This document shows positions 14,681 through 22,622 of a DNA stretch of 29,401 nucleotides, piece after piece (position 1 is the first letter of the stretch; each line of letters starts with the position of its first letter). Source of the DNA: a virus; the IMG/VR virus record IMGVR_UViG_3300002228_000007, positions 1 to 29,401 of that record; one strand, written 5' to 3'. Both the position numbers and the translations under genes were made by a program. The notes under the pieces were generated by a model. That model was not told the origin of the DNA, did not search any database, and saw only the letters and a program-made list of their open reading frames with translations.

Positions 14681-16250
14681 TCAACCGCCCCCACGTCTCA
14701 GCCACAAAAAACAAGCGCGTCAGGGTATCTTCAATCACGCTCACGTCTAAGTCTGGATAGAGGTCGCTAAGCTCATCTTGAATGGCGTCGTAATTATCAC
14801 CCGCCTGTATGCGATCCATAATCGGTTTAAGCAGCGCTTCTGCTTGGCCTTGCTGTGCGGCAGGGTCAATGGCGTTTATTACGTCATCTAAGGCCGATTG
14901 AGGACTGTTTGAAGCGCCTTTAAGCGCAGCAAGGCCAATGCGCAAGGCAGCGTCTTGGGCTGGTGGCGCAGGCAGTTTTGCAGGCTCTTGCTGTTTCGGG
15001 GCAATGGTCAGCACGGTGTCATTGTCGCCCGCTTCAGGGATCCCAGACTTCTCATGAAACCACCACATGGGGATCCTCGCGCCCATCGCCACAAACTTGG
15101 GCAAGGATTCCGACAGCACCGCAAAGTCTTCGGTCTCGCCCATGTCCAGTTTGAACTGAGGCGCCCGGCGCCGATCGTCAATACCAAAGTTAAGCGAGGC
15201 CATTGGCCACAGAATGTCGCGGTTAATGGTGCCGCCGTATTGGCGAATGTCAGAGCGAATTAAACTTTGCAGGCCGCGCTCATGCACATTGCCAAGGGCG
15301 TTGGTATTCGTGCCTTCGCCGGTACCAGACGTTAACGTTCCTCCCAATATCACCTTAGCTTTTGCACGCTCACACCAATCCATCATCACCTTGAACATAT
15401 CCGACTTGCCGTCGGCGGCGTCCATAAACTCAATCTTCATACCCTCTGGAATAATCCCGGCGGCATTGCTGCCAAGGCTGGTCACAGCTCGCAGCAGGGT
15501 AAGTTTCTCTTTGTCTGATGCATTGCGCGGGTACTGGCCCACGCGGGCTGGTATGCCGTAAATCTCAAGCAACTGAGCCAAGTCACCCAGCGCGTAGTTT
15601 TGAAACAAGTAGGGCCACGCCAACATGCGACAAAGGCCTGATCGCGCAATGTAGCCTGGCTTGGCTTTGTGTCGGTGCTGTACCCAGCCCAACGGCCACA
15701 GCTCAGCCCCATTCTGGCTATTGTCCCGCAGGGTAATGCTGTTTTGATTTTCTGAGTGCAAACGAAACCAACCGTGAGGGCGAAGTTCAGGCTGCTCTAT
15801 ATAACGCATGTCGCCGTCGCGATCCCAGCACAGCTCAAGGTTTGCCCAACCGTGGCCAAGAGCTGCACCCATATCAATAATCAAATCTTCTACTTCAATG
15901 CCGTCAAAGGCTTCGGCGGCTTGGTCTGCGGCTTTCTTCTCTGCACGGGTGGCATTGTCTGGCGGCACAATCTGCCATTCTAATTCCGCCGCCAGCTGGC
16001 GGCGCTTGGCAAGGTCGCTGCCAATCTGCGGGTCTTTTTCCTCCATGTCTTCAAAGAGTTCAGACTGCGCTTTAAGATCGCCTTTTTCTGCACCCTCAAG
16101 GATCTGGTACAGGCGCGCTGGTGTTAACCCCTTGGTTGGGTGCTCGGCAAACTCCCGGTGCAGCTGCGCACTGAGCGCGGTACCGGCGGTTTGTTCCTCG
16201 GTAAGCGCTGGGGATTTTGTATCAATTTTTTGCTTTTTGTTTTTGGCCAT
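14673..16250 (-). CDS. Portal protein, Mu gp29 family (DUF935)
   Basis: I use the ATG at 16250 (525 residues, starting MAKNKKQKID) because AAGGAAT lies just upstream; an ATG at 16274 would overlap the terminase gene. The protein matches DUF935: an early LTPARLYQILEGAEKGDL, then EEKDPQIGSDLAKRR, and a middle GGTLTSGTGEGTNTNALGNV motif. It forms the dodecameric ring through which DNA is packaged and ejected. It follows the large terminase by 13 bases. In Mu the next gene is gp30, but here the accessory island intervenes. The C-terminal ~90 residues are helical and may contact MuF or the terminase. Confidence 0.93.
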   Translation of the reverse strand: MAKNKKQKIDTKSPALTEEQTAGTALSAQLHREFAEHPTKGLTPARLYQILEGAEKGDLKAQSELFEDMEEKDPQIGSDLAKRRQLAAELEWQIVPPDNATRAEKKAADQAAEAFDGIEVEDLIIDMGAALGHGWANLELCWDRDGDMRYIEQPELRPHGWFRLHSENQNSITLRDNSQNGAELWPLGWVQHRHKAKPGYIARSGLCRMLAWPYLFQNYALGDLAQLLEIYGIPARVGQYPRNASDKEKLTLLRAVTSLGSNAAGIIPEGMKIEFMDAADGKSDMFKVMMDWCERAKAKVILGGTLTSGTGEGTNTNALGNVHERGLQSLIRSDIRQYGGTINRDILWPMASLNFGIDDRRRAPQFKLDMGETEDFAVLSESLPKFVAMGARIPMWWFHEKSGIPEAGDNDTVLTIAPKQQEPAKLPAPPAQDAALRIGLAALKGASNSPQSALDDVINAIDPAAQQGQAEALLKPIMDRIQAGDNYDAIQDELSDLYPDLDVSVIEDTLTRLFFVAETWGRLNA

Positions 16251-16263
16251 GTGAGATTCCTTG

Positions 16264-17856
16264 TTACCACGCACCCGTAATGTTCAGACCAGGATCGAAG
16301 TCAGTGTCGTCTTCATCGTCGTGTTTGGCTGAGCCATGCCAGTTATTTGCGGCTCTGGGTACAGATGTAAAATCAATCGCCACCACATCCATTAAGCTGG
16401 CGAAGTAGGCCATTGCTATCGCAATTGCGGCATCGCCGTGACGCTTCTTGTCGTCGCCGGTTTTGGCATCAGGTAGTTTGGGTATGCCCTTAATGACTTG
16501 CAGTGCCCGAAGGTCATCGAGCACGTCGCGATCTTTGGGAATCAGTATCTCGTCATCTTCAAATGCTGCCTTGAGCTTAGGCATATTGTCGAGGTACCAA
16601 GACTGACTGAGCATCACGGCTTCAATGATGCCGGCACCGTATTCGTCTACAGCTGTTTCTGCCAGATACTGACCATTGCCACGTGCATCAAACGCACCCG
16701 CCTGAAACTTTGGCAGACGATCGATGATGTACTTCATGATTTGTTCTTGCTGCTTGAACGGCACATTGCGCAATTCAACCAAGAATGGCACTACACGCTT
16801 TAGCTCTTGCGTAATGGCCATTGGCGCGAACACAGTAAAGTCGCCAGTACGTGCAAAGTCTTCACCAAAGCAATGTGGGGTGTTCGGGTGGAGCGTATTG
16901 AGAATCGGAAGCAGATTGCTTACACACCAATCCTGAATCTCGGCATAGCGAATTTTTTCAGGTCGAGCATTAAACTCGGCAGTGCCTTCATAGCGGAAGA
17001 TGGGCGCAGGTGCCATCCGCGACTCAATCAATGCCCGTGATAGATACGCACCGCCGCCAGACTTGGGCACGCAGTAATATTCTTCTTGGGCGTCTTCGCT
17101 CGTGGCCGTGTTTTTAATCAGACCGGCAACCCACGCCGCTTCGTTTTCTGCCGACCACTCTTTTTTAGTGATCTGACAAATCCGTTTATACAAACCCTGC
17201 TGACAAGCATCATCTAAGGTTATACGGTGAACGCTGTAGTCCTTTTTCTTTGCGCGGCTGTCGTTGATGATTTCATTAAAGAGGTTTTCAACCCCATTAT
17301 GGGTGCTGATTAAACGGACTTTACTGCCCCACATGGTGAGTGCCAGCGCGGCCTTGAGTACTTCAGCGAGCTGCTCGTGAAACGCAGCCTCATCTATGGT
17401 GACATTACCTTGCATGCCGCGAAGGTTAGACGGCCGTGAACTCAGCGCCTGTACTTTAAAGCCACTGGCAAAGTTAACAACAAAGGTGAGTATGTCCTTG
17501 TCTTCGTCAATCAGGATCTCTTCTTGAATCTCGCCAGCCGCTTGATCAAACAGCTTGGCCCACATCGCAACCGCGTCAATGAACTCGCGGGCCATCTCTT
17601 TATTGGAGCCAACATAGAAGTGATTGCAGCCAGCGGCCGCACGCGATGCGCCGGCACACAATGTTGCGTCGGCCGCTTCGGCCCAGGTTAAACCGGTGCG
17701 GCGTGACTTCTCCGCAATCTTAAGCTGAGACGGATCTGCAACCCAGTCGCGCTGATATTGCAAAAGGACTTCGTTTGCGTCGAAGTCCTTATACCAGTGT
17801 GAGTCGTTGACGGTGCCGCCGCCAAGGACTTTGCCAATACCGATAGCTTCTGTCAT
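16264..17856 (-). CDS. Terminase large subunit, Mu gp28 family
   Basis: The 530-residue protein is the packaging motor and headful nuclease. Its ATPase part shows the Mu-type deviant P-loop (EKSRRTGLTWAEA, residues 49-61), the Walker B VTIDEA (152-157) and the coupling motif ISTHNG (183-188). The C-terminal RNase H-like nuclease shows acidic residues in GEDFARTGD (331-339), AGAFDARG (386-393) and KRHGDAAIA (471-479). D333, D390 and D475 are the likely metal ligands. It overlaps the gp27-like gene by an ATGA and precedes the portal, as in Mu. Confidence 0.95.
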   Translation of the reverse strand: MTEAIGIGKVLGGGTVNDSHWYKDFDANEVLLQYQRDWVADPSQLKIAEKSRRTGLTWAEAADATLCAGASRAAAGCNHFYVGSNKEMAREFIDAVAMWAKLFDQAAGEIQEEILIDEDKDILTFVVNFASGFKVQALSSRPSNLRGMQGNVTIDEAAFHEQLAEVLKAALALTMWGSKVRLISTHNGVENLFNEIINDSRAKKKDYSVHRITLDDACQQGLYKRICQITKKEWSAENEAAWVAGLIKNTATSEDAQEEYYCVPKSGGGAYLSRALIESRMAPAPIFRYEGTAEFNARPEKIRYAEIQDWCVSNLLPILNTLHPNTPHCFGEDFARTGDFTVFAPMAITQELKRVVPFLVELRNVPFKQQEQIMKYIIDRLPKFQAGAFDARGNGQYLAETAVDEYGAGIIEAVMLSQSWYLDNMPKLKAAFEDDEILIPKDRDVLDDLRALQVIKGIPKLPDAKTGDDKKRHGDAAIAIAMAYFASLMDVVAIDFTSVPRAANNWHGSAKHDDEDDTDFDPGLNITGAW

Positions 17857-18440
17857 TTGGTGATTCCCAGAATCTTATTCTTGATGGTCTGCACTGCCTC
17901 AGCACTAAGGCCAGCTTCTTTAGCAACCGCTTCGGTTTCAATGACTACCTTTTCCGCAAAGGCTTTTTCGATTTCCCTAATCGTTTTTATATTCTCGGTA
18001 AGGCTCTTCTCTAGCCGCATAACTGTAAGTGACAGATTCTTAATCTGTTCGATAACACCCGGAATGGTCTCTTCGTTTAGCTCGCTCTCCATCACCTTTT
18101 CAGTCAGCTCAAAGGCGAGGGTGCGTAGCATTTCATTTAGCAGGCGGCCAACTTTGCCTTCAGGCTCACTGCCTAGCTTGCCAATCCAAACATCGGCAAC
18201 TTGGCGGCTCTGTTGCAGGCGAGCGCCAATCTCACGCATCTTAATGTCATGACGATTAACGGCATGACGATTAACGTGCGGCACTTTCTCTTCGCCAGAC
18301 CGCGCCTCATTGAAAGCATCAATAAATGCATTGGCGCGCTCGGTGGCCTCTGTTTGCGTAATACCCGGATCGCGCAGCCACGAGTTCAGGGCTTCGCGTA
18401 CAGCGGCGGGCAGAAGGTCTATGCTACTTGGGCGAGACAT
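17853..18440 (-). CDS. Mu gp27-like protein (DUF3486), likely small terminase subunit
   Basis: I start at the ATG at 18440 (MSRPSSIDLLPAAVREALN, 195 residues) rather than 18509, because related proteins start at this motif, a GGAG is upstream and the longer form would overlap gp26. The N-terminus is a helix-turn-helix-like region (DLLPAAVREALNSWLRD). The rest is long alpha-helical coiled coil. Proteins of this family precede TerL in Mu-like phages and are considered the DNA-recognition subunit. It contains a small in-frame duplication (NRHAVNRH) at about residues 56-63. Confidence 0.9.
   Translation of the reverse strand: MSRPSSIDLLPAAVREALNSWLRDPGITQTEATERANAFIDAFNEARSGEEKVPHVNRHAVNRHDIKMREIGARLQQSRQVADVWIGKLGSEPEGKVGRLLNEMLRTLAFELTEKVMESELNEETIPGVIEQIKNLSLTVMRLEKSLTENIKTIREIEKAFAEKVVIETEAVAKEAGLSAEAVQTIKNKILGITK
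18248..18277 (-). repeat. 15-bp in-frame tandem duplication in the gp27-like gene
   Basis: CATGACGATTAACGG (18248-18262) is repeated at 18263-18277 with one difference at the last base. It encodes a doubled VNRH-type unit and keeps the frame. It is likely a recent slippage event in a linker. Confidence 0.85.
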
Positions 18441-18447
18441 GGCAATC

Positions 18448-18744
18448 CTACTCCGGGCGCGGGCGGTTAATACCAGGGACGCGGGTTCTACCCAGCGCAA
18501 CGTCTTCACCTCGTGCCGTTAGCTTGGCCACTAACAAGTTGTCGCGGTCATCAACCGATACCGCGCCTTGCTCTGCCAACCAATACAGCTCCGTTCGTAG
18601 ACGGTCGCGACTCAATTGATGTGCAGTTCGAGCAGCTAACAAGCCACGAATCACGTCTTCGTTGTGGGAATAGTCCACGTCATCTTCGAGCACTTGAAGA
18701 ATGCGCAAGCGAATATCGGCTGAGAAAAAATTTTTATCGCTCAC
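18448..18744 (-). CDS. Mu gp26-like small winged-helix protein
   Basis: The 98-residue protein looks like the small winged-helix proteins at the Mu gp26 position. It has helices at residues 8-18 (ADIRLRILQVLED), 25-36 and 44-58 (DRLRTELYWLAEQGAV), followed by a short beta wing (VSVDDRDNLLVAKLT). It overlaps the DUF2730 gene by an ATGA and precedes the gp27-like gene. A role in packaging or late regulation is plausible, but none is established for this protein. Confidence 0.85.
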   Translation of the reverse strand: MSDKNFFSADIRLRILQVLEDDVDYSHNEDVIRGLLAARTAHQLSRDRLRTELYWLAEQGAVSVDDRDNLLVAKLTARGEDVALGRTRVPGINRPRPE

Positions 18745-19121
18745 TTGTCTTTACCTCCATTGATAAAGTAATCGTTCATCAGTGTTAAGGTTCTGTTCAT
18801 GCCGCGCAGCTCTCCGCTCATCTCACTCATTGTGCGCGCGACCTCGTTTACCTTTTCATGAATAGCGCCTAAATCTTCGTGATCAGGTAGGTGCTTAATA
18901 TTCTGCTCTGTTAGGCTTACGCGCTGATTCAGCTTATTCAGCCGCACATCTAAATCGCGTTTAATAACAGTGACCTTGCTATCCACTTCCTCAATAGCCG
19001 ACTTGGTAGCCGTAGAACGATTCTTCCACCACACGTAAATTGTTACACCGGCCATAAAAACCAACTGAGACACATCAAATCCAAAGCGCATTGCATCCCA
19101 GTTCACTTCATCTAAATTCAT
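18741..19121 (-). CDS. Mu gp25-like membrane-anchored coiled-coil protein (DUF2730)
   Basis: The 126-residue protein has one membrane helix at about residues 15-32 (FDVSQLVFMAGVTIYVWW). A long coiled coil rich in Lys, Glu and Asn follows (residues 40-115). This is the DUF2730 pattern of Mu-like phages. Its position between the DksA-like gene and gp26 agrees. Its function is not known; the topology predicts a cytoplasmic coiled coil tied to the inner membrane. Confidence 0.85.
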   Translation of the reverse strand: MNLDEVNWDAMRFGFDVSQLVFMAGVTIYVWWKNRSTATKSAIEEVDSKVTVIKRDLDVRLNKLNQRVSLTEQNIKHLPDHEDLGAIHEKVNEVARTMSEMSGELRGMNRTLTLMNDYFINGGKDK

Positions 19122-19123
19122 TG

Positions 19124-19333
19124 TTATCGCAGCCTTTCGTTAATTTGTTGGCACTCAACACAGAACACGGTATTTACCGCTGCTCGCCGCTCTGCTGGTA
19201 TTGGCCCACCGCAGTCCTCACAGGTGTCGCCACCCTCAATTTGATTCGCCATTTTTTGCCGGTGCCTGGCTAACGCATTCTCACGCTCGCGATCTGCAAA
19301 GAGTGCAGCACGTTCAAAGTCACTTTCATTCAC
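19124..19333 (-). CDS. DksA/TraR-family zinc-finger protein
   Basis: The 69-residue protein has the C4 zinc finger of TraR/DksA proteins: CEDCGGPIP (C38, C41) and FCVECQ (C58, C61), with the conserved IPAERR between them. Short phage TraR-type proteins bind the RNA polymerase secondary channel without needing ppGpp and shift promoter use. An N-terminal acidic helix (SDFERAALFADREREN) fits insertion into the channel. It overlaps the outer spanin gene by 8 bases and ends 2 bases before the gp25-like gene, so it is a late gene. Confidence 0.92.
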   Translation of the reverse strand: MNESDFERAALFADRERENALARHRQKMANQIEGGDTCEDCGGPIPAERRAAVNTVFCVECQQINERLR

Positions 19334-19586
19334 AGTGTGTGCTTACCCATTTATCAATCTCGTCAATACGTAGCCAGCCGTTCCACGCCCACTGGTGCAG
19401 CTTGCTGATGTACATCGCCACATCGGCCTGGCTGTATTCGCCTTCAGGTATTTGTGGCGCGTCGTCCACCGCCAACAAACCTGCTGGCACCTGGCACATC
19501 ACTGGCGTGGGCTGCACTGTAGGAACAATTTGGCCAGCACAGCCGACCAAACTCACCACTAAAACAATCAGCAACAATCGCATCAT
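19326..19586 (-). CDS. Rz1-type outer-membrane spanin lipoprotein
   Basis: The 86-residue protein has a lipoprotein signal: a hydrophobic stretch (MMRLLLIVLVVSLVGC) ending in the lipobox LVGC, so lipidation at Cys16. Two Pro-rich segments follow, as in Rz1 proteins, then a short helical C-terminus with Trp residues. It starts inside the stop of the Rz-like gene (ATGA). Together they would fuse inner and outer membranes at the end of lysis. The C-terminal part is longer than in lambda Rz1. Confidence 0.85.
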   Translation of the reverse strand: MMRLLLIVLVVSLVGCAGQIVPTVQPTPVMCQVPAGLLAVDDAPQIPEGEYSQADVAMYISKLHQWAWNGWLRIDEIDKWVSTHCE

Positions 19587-19957
19587 GGCAAAGACTCCAA
19601 GGTCTTTCGGAGCACCGGCGCAACGGGGCCGTCATCGGCCGCAGGGGATTCGTGTATGGATTGTTGCTGCAAGGTGTAACGCCGTTGGCGCTCATTGAGC
19701 ACAGCCTGTAAATGCCGCACAGACTCATCTGCAGACTTTTGTAATTCAGCCAAGCGATCGGCGCGGCTCTTACTGGCCAATGCAGCGTCTCGCCACTGAT
19801 CACGCTCGGCAACTAACGCGCCCAGCTTTTGGTCTTTGGCTTGAACCAAGTCCTGCAAACTGCCCGTGCGCCAGCCGTGGTACAGCGCCGCGCCCAAGGC
19901 CAGCAAAACTGCCACCACCGTGCCGTTGCCCAGCACCAAGCCTAAAACGCGAAACAT
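19583..19957 (-). CDS. Rz-type inner-membrane spanin
   Basis: The 124-residue protein has a single N-terminal signal-anchor helix (residues 4-27, GLVLGNGTVVAVLLALGAAL) followed by a long periplasmic coiled coil (30-100) rich in Gln, Arg and Ala. This is the standard inner-spanin architecture. It overlaps the endolysin gene by 16 bases and the outer-spanin gene by 4 bases. Gene order holin, endolysin, Rz, Rz1 is the classical lysis cassette. Confidence 0.88.
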   Translation of the reverse strand: MFRVLGLVLGNGTVVAVLLALGAALYHGWRTGSLQDLVQAKDQKLGALVAERDQWRDAALASKSRADRLAELQKSADESVRHLQAVLNERQRRYTLQQQSIHESPAADDGPVAPVLRKTLESLP

Positions 19958-20598
19958 GTGGCCCCCTTAGCACCGCCGCGCCAACCGGCAGCCACATAGC
20001 GCGGCTCAAGCTCTTTTAGAATGCGTTCGGGGTAATGCCGGTTTTCTTTAAATGCAGCGGCAGATCGCGTGGAATAATGTTCTACCGAACCCCACCAGCG
20101 CTCAGAACAAACACCGGCAGCCTCTGCTTGCCGCCGGTCTCTTGTGATCCACCCTGGGCCACCGTTGTAGCCGCTCAAGGTAAAGGCCCACTTGTCACAG
20201 TCAGGAATATCACGCGCGTGCCAGGGTTTCACACGGGCCAATATATGCAGGTCATAACGCACCATCGCCCGCATTGCCCAGCCGGGAGAGTACGGGGTGG
20301 CATTGCCGAGATCGGGATAAATTTCAGAAATCCATTTGGCGGTGGCGGGGGTAAACTGGGTAAGGCCTTCGGCATACGGACTTTTAGCATCAGAACGCCA
20401 AGAACTTTCTTGATGGATTTGCGCCGCAAATAATGCGACAGGGGCAGTAAGCCCCATCTCTTGCTGAGCAATGCGGGTAAGGTCGCGCCGGTAATGATCT
20501 GCGCGGGCAGGCACCTCAGCATACGCTGACAAACACGCAAGCAAGCCCGCTAAAACAAGCACCACCAGTGCGGCATTAAAGATCCGCGCCCAGCTCAT
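19942..20598 (-). CDS. Phage endolysin, lytic transglycosylase (SLT-type)
   Basis: The 218-residue protein has an N-terminal hydrophobic signal or anchor (residues 8-26) and then an SLT-type lysozyme-like domain. Catalytic Glu is E64 in AAQIHQESSW. GLTQFTPATAKWI (78-90) and SGYNGGPGW (142-150) are the conserved substrate-groove motifs. It would cleave the MurNAc-GlcNAc bond to form anhydro ends. The N-terminal helix suggests either Sec export or a SAR-type endolysin. Two Cys in the catalytic part may be disulphide bonded. It overlaps the holin stop. Confidence 0.92.
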   Translation of the reverse strand: MSWARIFNAALVVLVLAGLLACLSAYAEVPARADHYRRDLTRIAQQEMGLTAPVALFAAQIHQESSWRSDAKSPYAEGLTQFTPATAKWISEIYPDLGNATPYSPGWAMRAMVRYDLHILARVKPWHARDIPDCDKWAFTLSGYNGGPGWITRDRRQAEAAGVCSERWWGSVEHYSTRSAAAFKENRHYPERILKELEPRYVAAGWRGGAKGATCFAF

Positions 20599-20897
20599 AC
20601 GCCCAGCCCTAAGGCGAGAATGGAGGCAGCAATAATTAGTGCCCGTCGAATCATACTCGCGGCAAAGGCATCAGGGTACACAGCAGAGCGGTGTTCAAGG
20701 AACGCATGGGGCCGACAGTAATGAAAAATACTGCGGTCTATCCAATAGCCCAAATACGCGCCCAGCGACAGTTTACTCAATGACCACGCCAGCACGCCCA
20801 GCTGATATGGCGCCACAAAGGCAACAATGCCCGTAAAAGCCAGCGCCAAAAGCAGCCACGGCCAAATGCGCAGTTTGTCGGTTACATTCAATTTCAC
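20595..20897 (-). CDS. Putative holin
   Basis: The 100-residue protein starts at a GTG with GGAG 7 bases upstream. It has three hydrophobic stretches (residues 13-33, 35-52 and 83-99) separated by a basic central loop containing WIDRSIFHYCRPH. That topology and the position directly before the endolysin indicate a holin of the two- or three-helix type. Holins open the inner membrane to release or activate the endolysin. It is the first gene after the regulatory gap and so probably the first late gene. Confidence 0.8.
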   Translation of the reverse strand: MKLNVTDKLRIWPWLLLALAFTGIVAFVAPYQLGVLAWSLSKLSLGAYLGYWIDRSIFHYCRPHAFLEHRSAVYPDAFAASMIRRALIIAASILALGLGV

Positions 20898-21082
20898 CTC
20901 TAATCTCCAATCTGATTCAAGAATCGATACAGGAGGTTAGAATACGGTGCGTGCAGGCTTACTTGAGGTTAAAACATTTAAGTGTTGCGTGGCGCAACAG
21001 AGGGAAAGCGGGAAGATGTGCTGACAACAGTAGAACCGCAGAAGAGTACTAATTAATTGCCTCTAAGGGAAGCCTTCAATAT
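20898..21082 (-). promoter_or_regulatory. Intergenic switch region, candidate Mor-activated promoter
   Basis: This 185-base region lies between Mor and the lysis genes. It carries a perfect 7-base inverted repeat (TGTTGCG TGG CGCAACA, 20983-20999) and a TATTCT at 20944-20939 that could be a -10 element, with no good -35 element, as in activator-dependent Mu middle and late promoters. The distance from dyad to -10 is somewhat longer than in Mu Pm, so the match is approximate. No terminator with a T-run is evident after Mor. Confidence 0.45.
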
Positions 21083-21502
21083 TTACTCCAGCGGCAAACT
21101 ATACTGCTGCTTAGCGCGGTGTAGGGATTGCTGCTCTTTTAATATTTGATAAATGCGAACTTCACAAAGCTTAAATTTTCGAGCAAGTATCTTCTGATTC
21201 CGGCCATTAAATTCAGCCCAAATCTGCTGATCTCGTAAAGCAATGTGAAGCTTATCACCCGTAGGAAGGTATATCTGCATGCCACCAAAATGCTCAGCCA
21301 GCGCTAAAACCACCCAGCGCGCAAATACCGGCGCATCATCTTTACTTAGCCGTTTGTCACGCACAGACTTGTTCGTAATAACGCCAACCATCTCCACTAG
21401 CATATGCGGCCAGTGCCGATCATCGACGCTTTCAAAAGGGCTTAGATCAAGATTTAACCCATCTAAATCCTGACCAAACATATCATTTTGCTCAATGGTC
21501 AT
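21083..21502 (-). CDS. mor: Mor-family transcription activator
   Basis: The 139-residue protein belongs to the Mor/C family of Mu activators, which bind dyad DNA as dimers and recruit RNA polymerase. The family core is visible at residues 73-125: GGMQIYLPTGDK, then WAEFNGRNQKILARKFKLCEVRIYQI, with the HTH at ~105-125. It is the last early gene and sits next to the gap before the lysis operon, so it likely turns on late genes. Mu uses both Mor and C; here only one such gene is seen, so it may do both jobs. Confidence 0.92.
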   Translation of the reverse strand: MTIEQNDMFGQDLDGLNLDLSPFESVDDRHWPHMLVEMVGVITNKSVRDKRLSKDDAPVFARWVVLALAEHFGGMQIYLPTGDKLHIALRDQQIWAEFNGRNQKILARKFKLCEVRIYQILKEQQSLHRAKQQYSLPLE

Positions 21503-21936
21503 GGCTTCCTCCGATTTTGCTGACGGCGTTGGTCATGCCACAGTGCAGCAACAATTTTGCTGAGCTGTTCAGGCTTGCACCACACCAAGCGTTCAACCTT
21601 GCAGATTCGTTTTGCCAGCGCATCGCCATAGGCTTCATCGCGGTTAGTCGCATGCAGTTGGGCGCGGATTTTACCCAGCATCGCAGCACTGTCTTTGGCA
21701 GGTTTAGGCCGAGTAGGCGTATTCTCAAAACCAAGCCGCCGCATATGATCGAGCACCGCAGCGCGGCCACTGGCGTCTAACTCGGCAGCGCTACGCACAC
21801 GGCCAACGGCCCAGAGCATCGAGCGGTAAGGGCTGTCTGGGTCTTTGTCTTTGGTGTCTAAACCCAGCTTGTTCGCGCCCATGTGGATTTTGGCCAGCTC
21901 AATACTGCGGCGGTCGCGTGTTGGTTTGTTAACCAT
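21499..21936 (-). CDS. gemA: GemA-like protein (Mu gp16 family, DUF1018)
   Basis: The 145-residue protein has the family layout: an N-terminal basic helix region (KPTRDRRSIELAKIHMGAN), a YRSMLWAVGRVRSAAEL motif near residue 40, and a C-terminal segment (VERLVWCKPEQLSKIVAALW). Mu GemA alters host gene expression and DNA topology-related functions; the mechanism is not settled. It overlaps the upstream 144-residue gene by 8 bases and Mor by an ATGA. Confidence 0.88.
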   Translation of the reverse strand: MVNKPTRDRRSIELAKIHMGANKLGLDTKDKDPDSPYRSMLWAVGRVRSAAELDASGRAAVLDHMRRLGFENTPTRPKPAKDSAAMLGKIRAQLHATNRDEAYGDALAKRICKVERLVWCKPEQLSKIVAALWHDQRRQQNRRKP

Positions 21937-22363
21937 TGGCGCTCACCGGCTCGGCCACTAATGCTAGGCCGTCGATCTTTTTGAACTGACGCACGAGGCT
22001 GGCAGCGGTTGAAAAATCAGGCATCCACGTCACAATGACTTTATCGAGATTGGGGAACATCTCTTTTGTCCGTCGCACACCGAGGCTCTTTTTTATTCGA
22101 GCCTTTTTTGCAGGTGAATACAATGCTCTGCTACGTTTTCGCCAGACTTGCTTAACGAGAGGATCGTACACAGGGTCTTTGTTGCCGGGCATCCACAAGC
22201 CTTTCCAAGAACCGTCGATATACACGACCAACACATACTGATTTTCTTTAAAGCGTTCTTTATGAACTGCTATTTCATGGCCGCTTAACGTGAATTTAAC
22301 GTGCACGTAAAATCCCTTTAATCGCTCTTCAAGCTCGGCCCATTGCGCTTTGCTAATGCTCAT
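21929..22363 (-). CDS. Conserved-looking early phage protein, unknown
   Basis: The 144-residue protein is basic, with a beta-rich N-terminal half (FYVHVKFTLSGHEIAVH, then YVLVVYIDGSWKGLWMPG) and a Lys/Arg-rich middle (WRKRSRALYSPAKKARIKKS). The C-terminal part has alpha/beta character (KVIVTWMPDFSTAASLVRQF). Similar proteins occur before GemA in several Mu-like phages, as far as I recall, but I cannot name the family. The basic middle suggests nucleic-acid binding. It overlaps the neighbours by 8-11 bases. Confidence 0.75.
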   Translation of the reverse strand: MSISKAQWAELEERLKGFYVHVKFTLSGHEIAVHKERFKENQYVLVVYIDGSWKGLWMPGNKDPVYDPLVKQVWRKRSRALYSPAKKARIKKSLGVRRTKEMFPNLDKVIVTWMPDFSTAASLVRQFKKIDGLALVAEPVSANG

Positions 22364-22622
22364 TGCTGCTTGCCTCCCACACTAATCGACAGTCGGTGTC
22401 GTAGTAGTACTCGTTAAAAGATTTATCGTTGCGCGTTCGCAGGGCGGCATCTGGGAACACCTGCTGCAACTGGTCGCTATAACGCAGCTGAACGGTTACT
22501 AAATGCTCCGTGGCGGTTAGCTTTTCAACCTTGATACCCGCTTTATTAATCCGCACATATAGCGACTGAATGATTTGATACAGTCGCATCGATATGGCGA
22601 TATTGTGTTCGCCCGCACTCAT
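22353..22622 (-). CDS. Small early phage protein, unknown
   Basis: The 89-residue protein starts inside the DUF3164 stop (ATGA). It looks alpha/beta: a helix (MRLYQIIQSLYVRINKAG) and strands with HLVTVQLRYSD. There is a run of Tyr residues near the C-terminus (FNEYYYDTD). I do not recognise a family. Tight coupling on both sides indicates that it is expressed with the early operon. Confidence 0.7.
   Translation of the reverse strand: MSAGEHNIAISMRLYQIIQSLYVRINKAGIKVEKLTATEHLVTVQLRYSDQLQQVFPDAALRTRNDKSFNEYYYDTDCRLVWEASSNEH

Noticed and set aside
20983-20999. Intrinsic terminator after Mor
   Set aside because: The dyad has a 3-base loop but no T-run on either side; an operator is more plausible.
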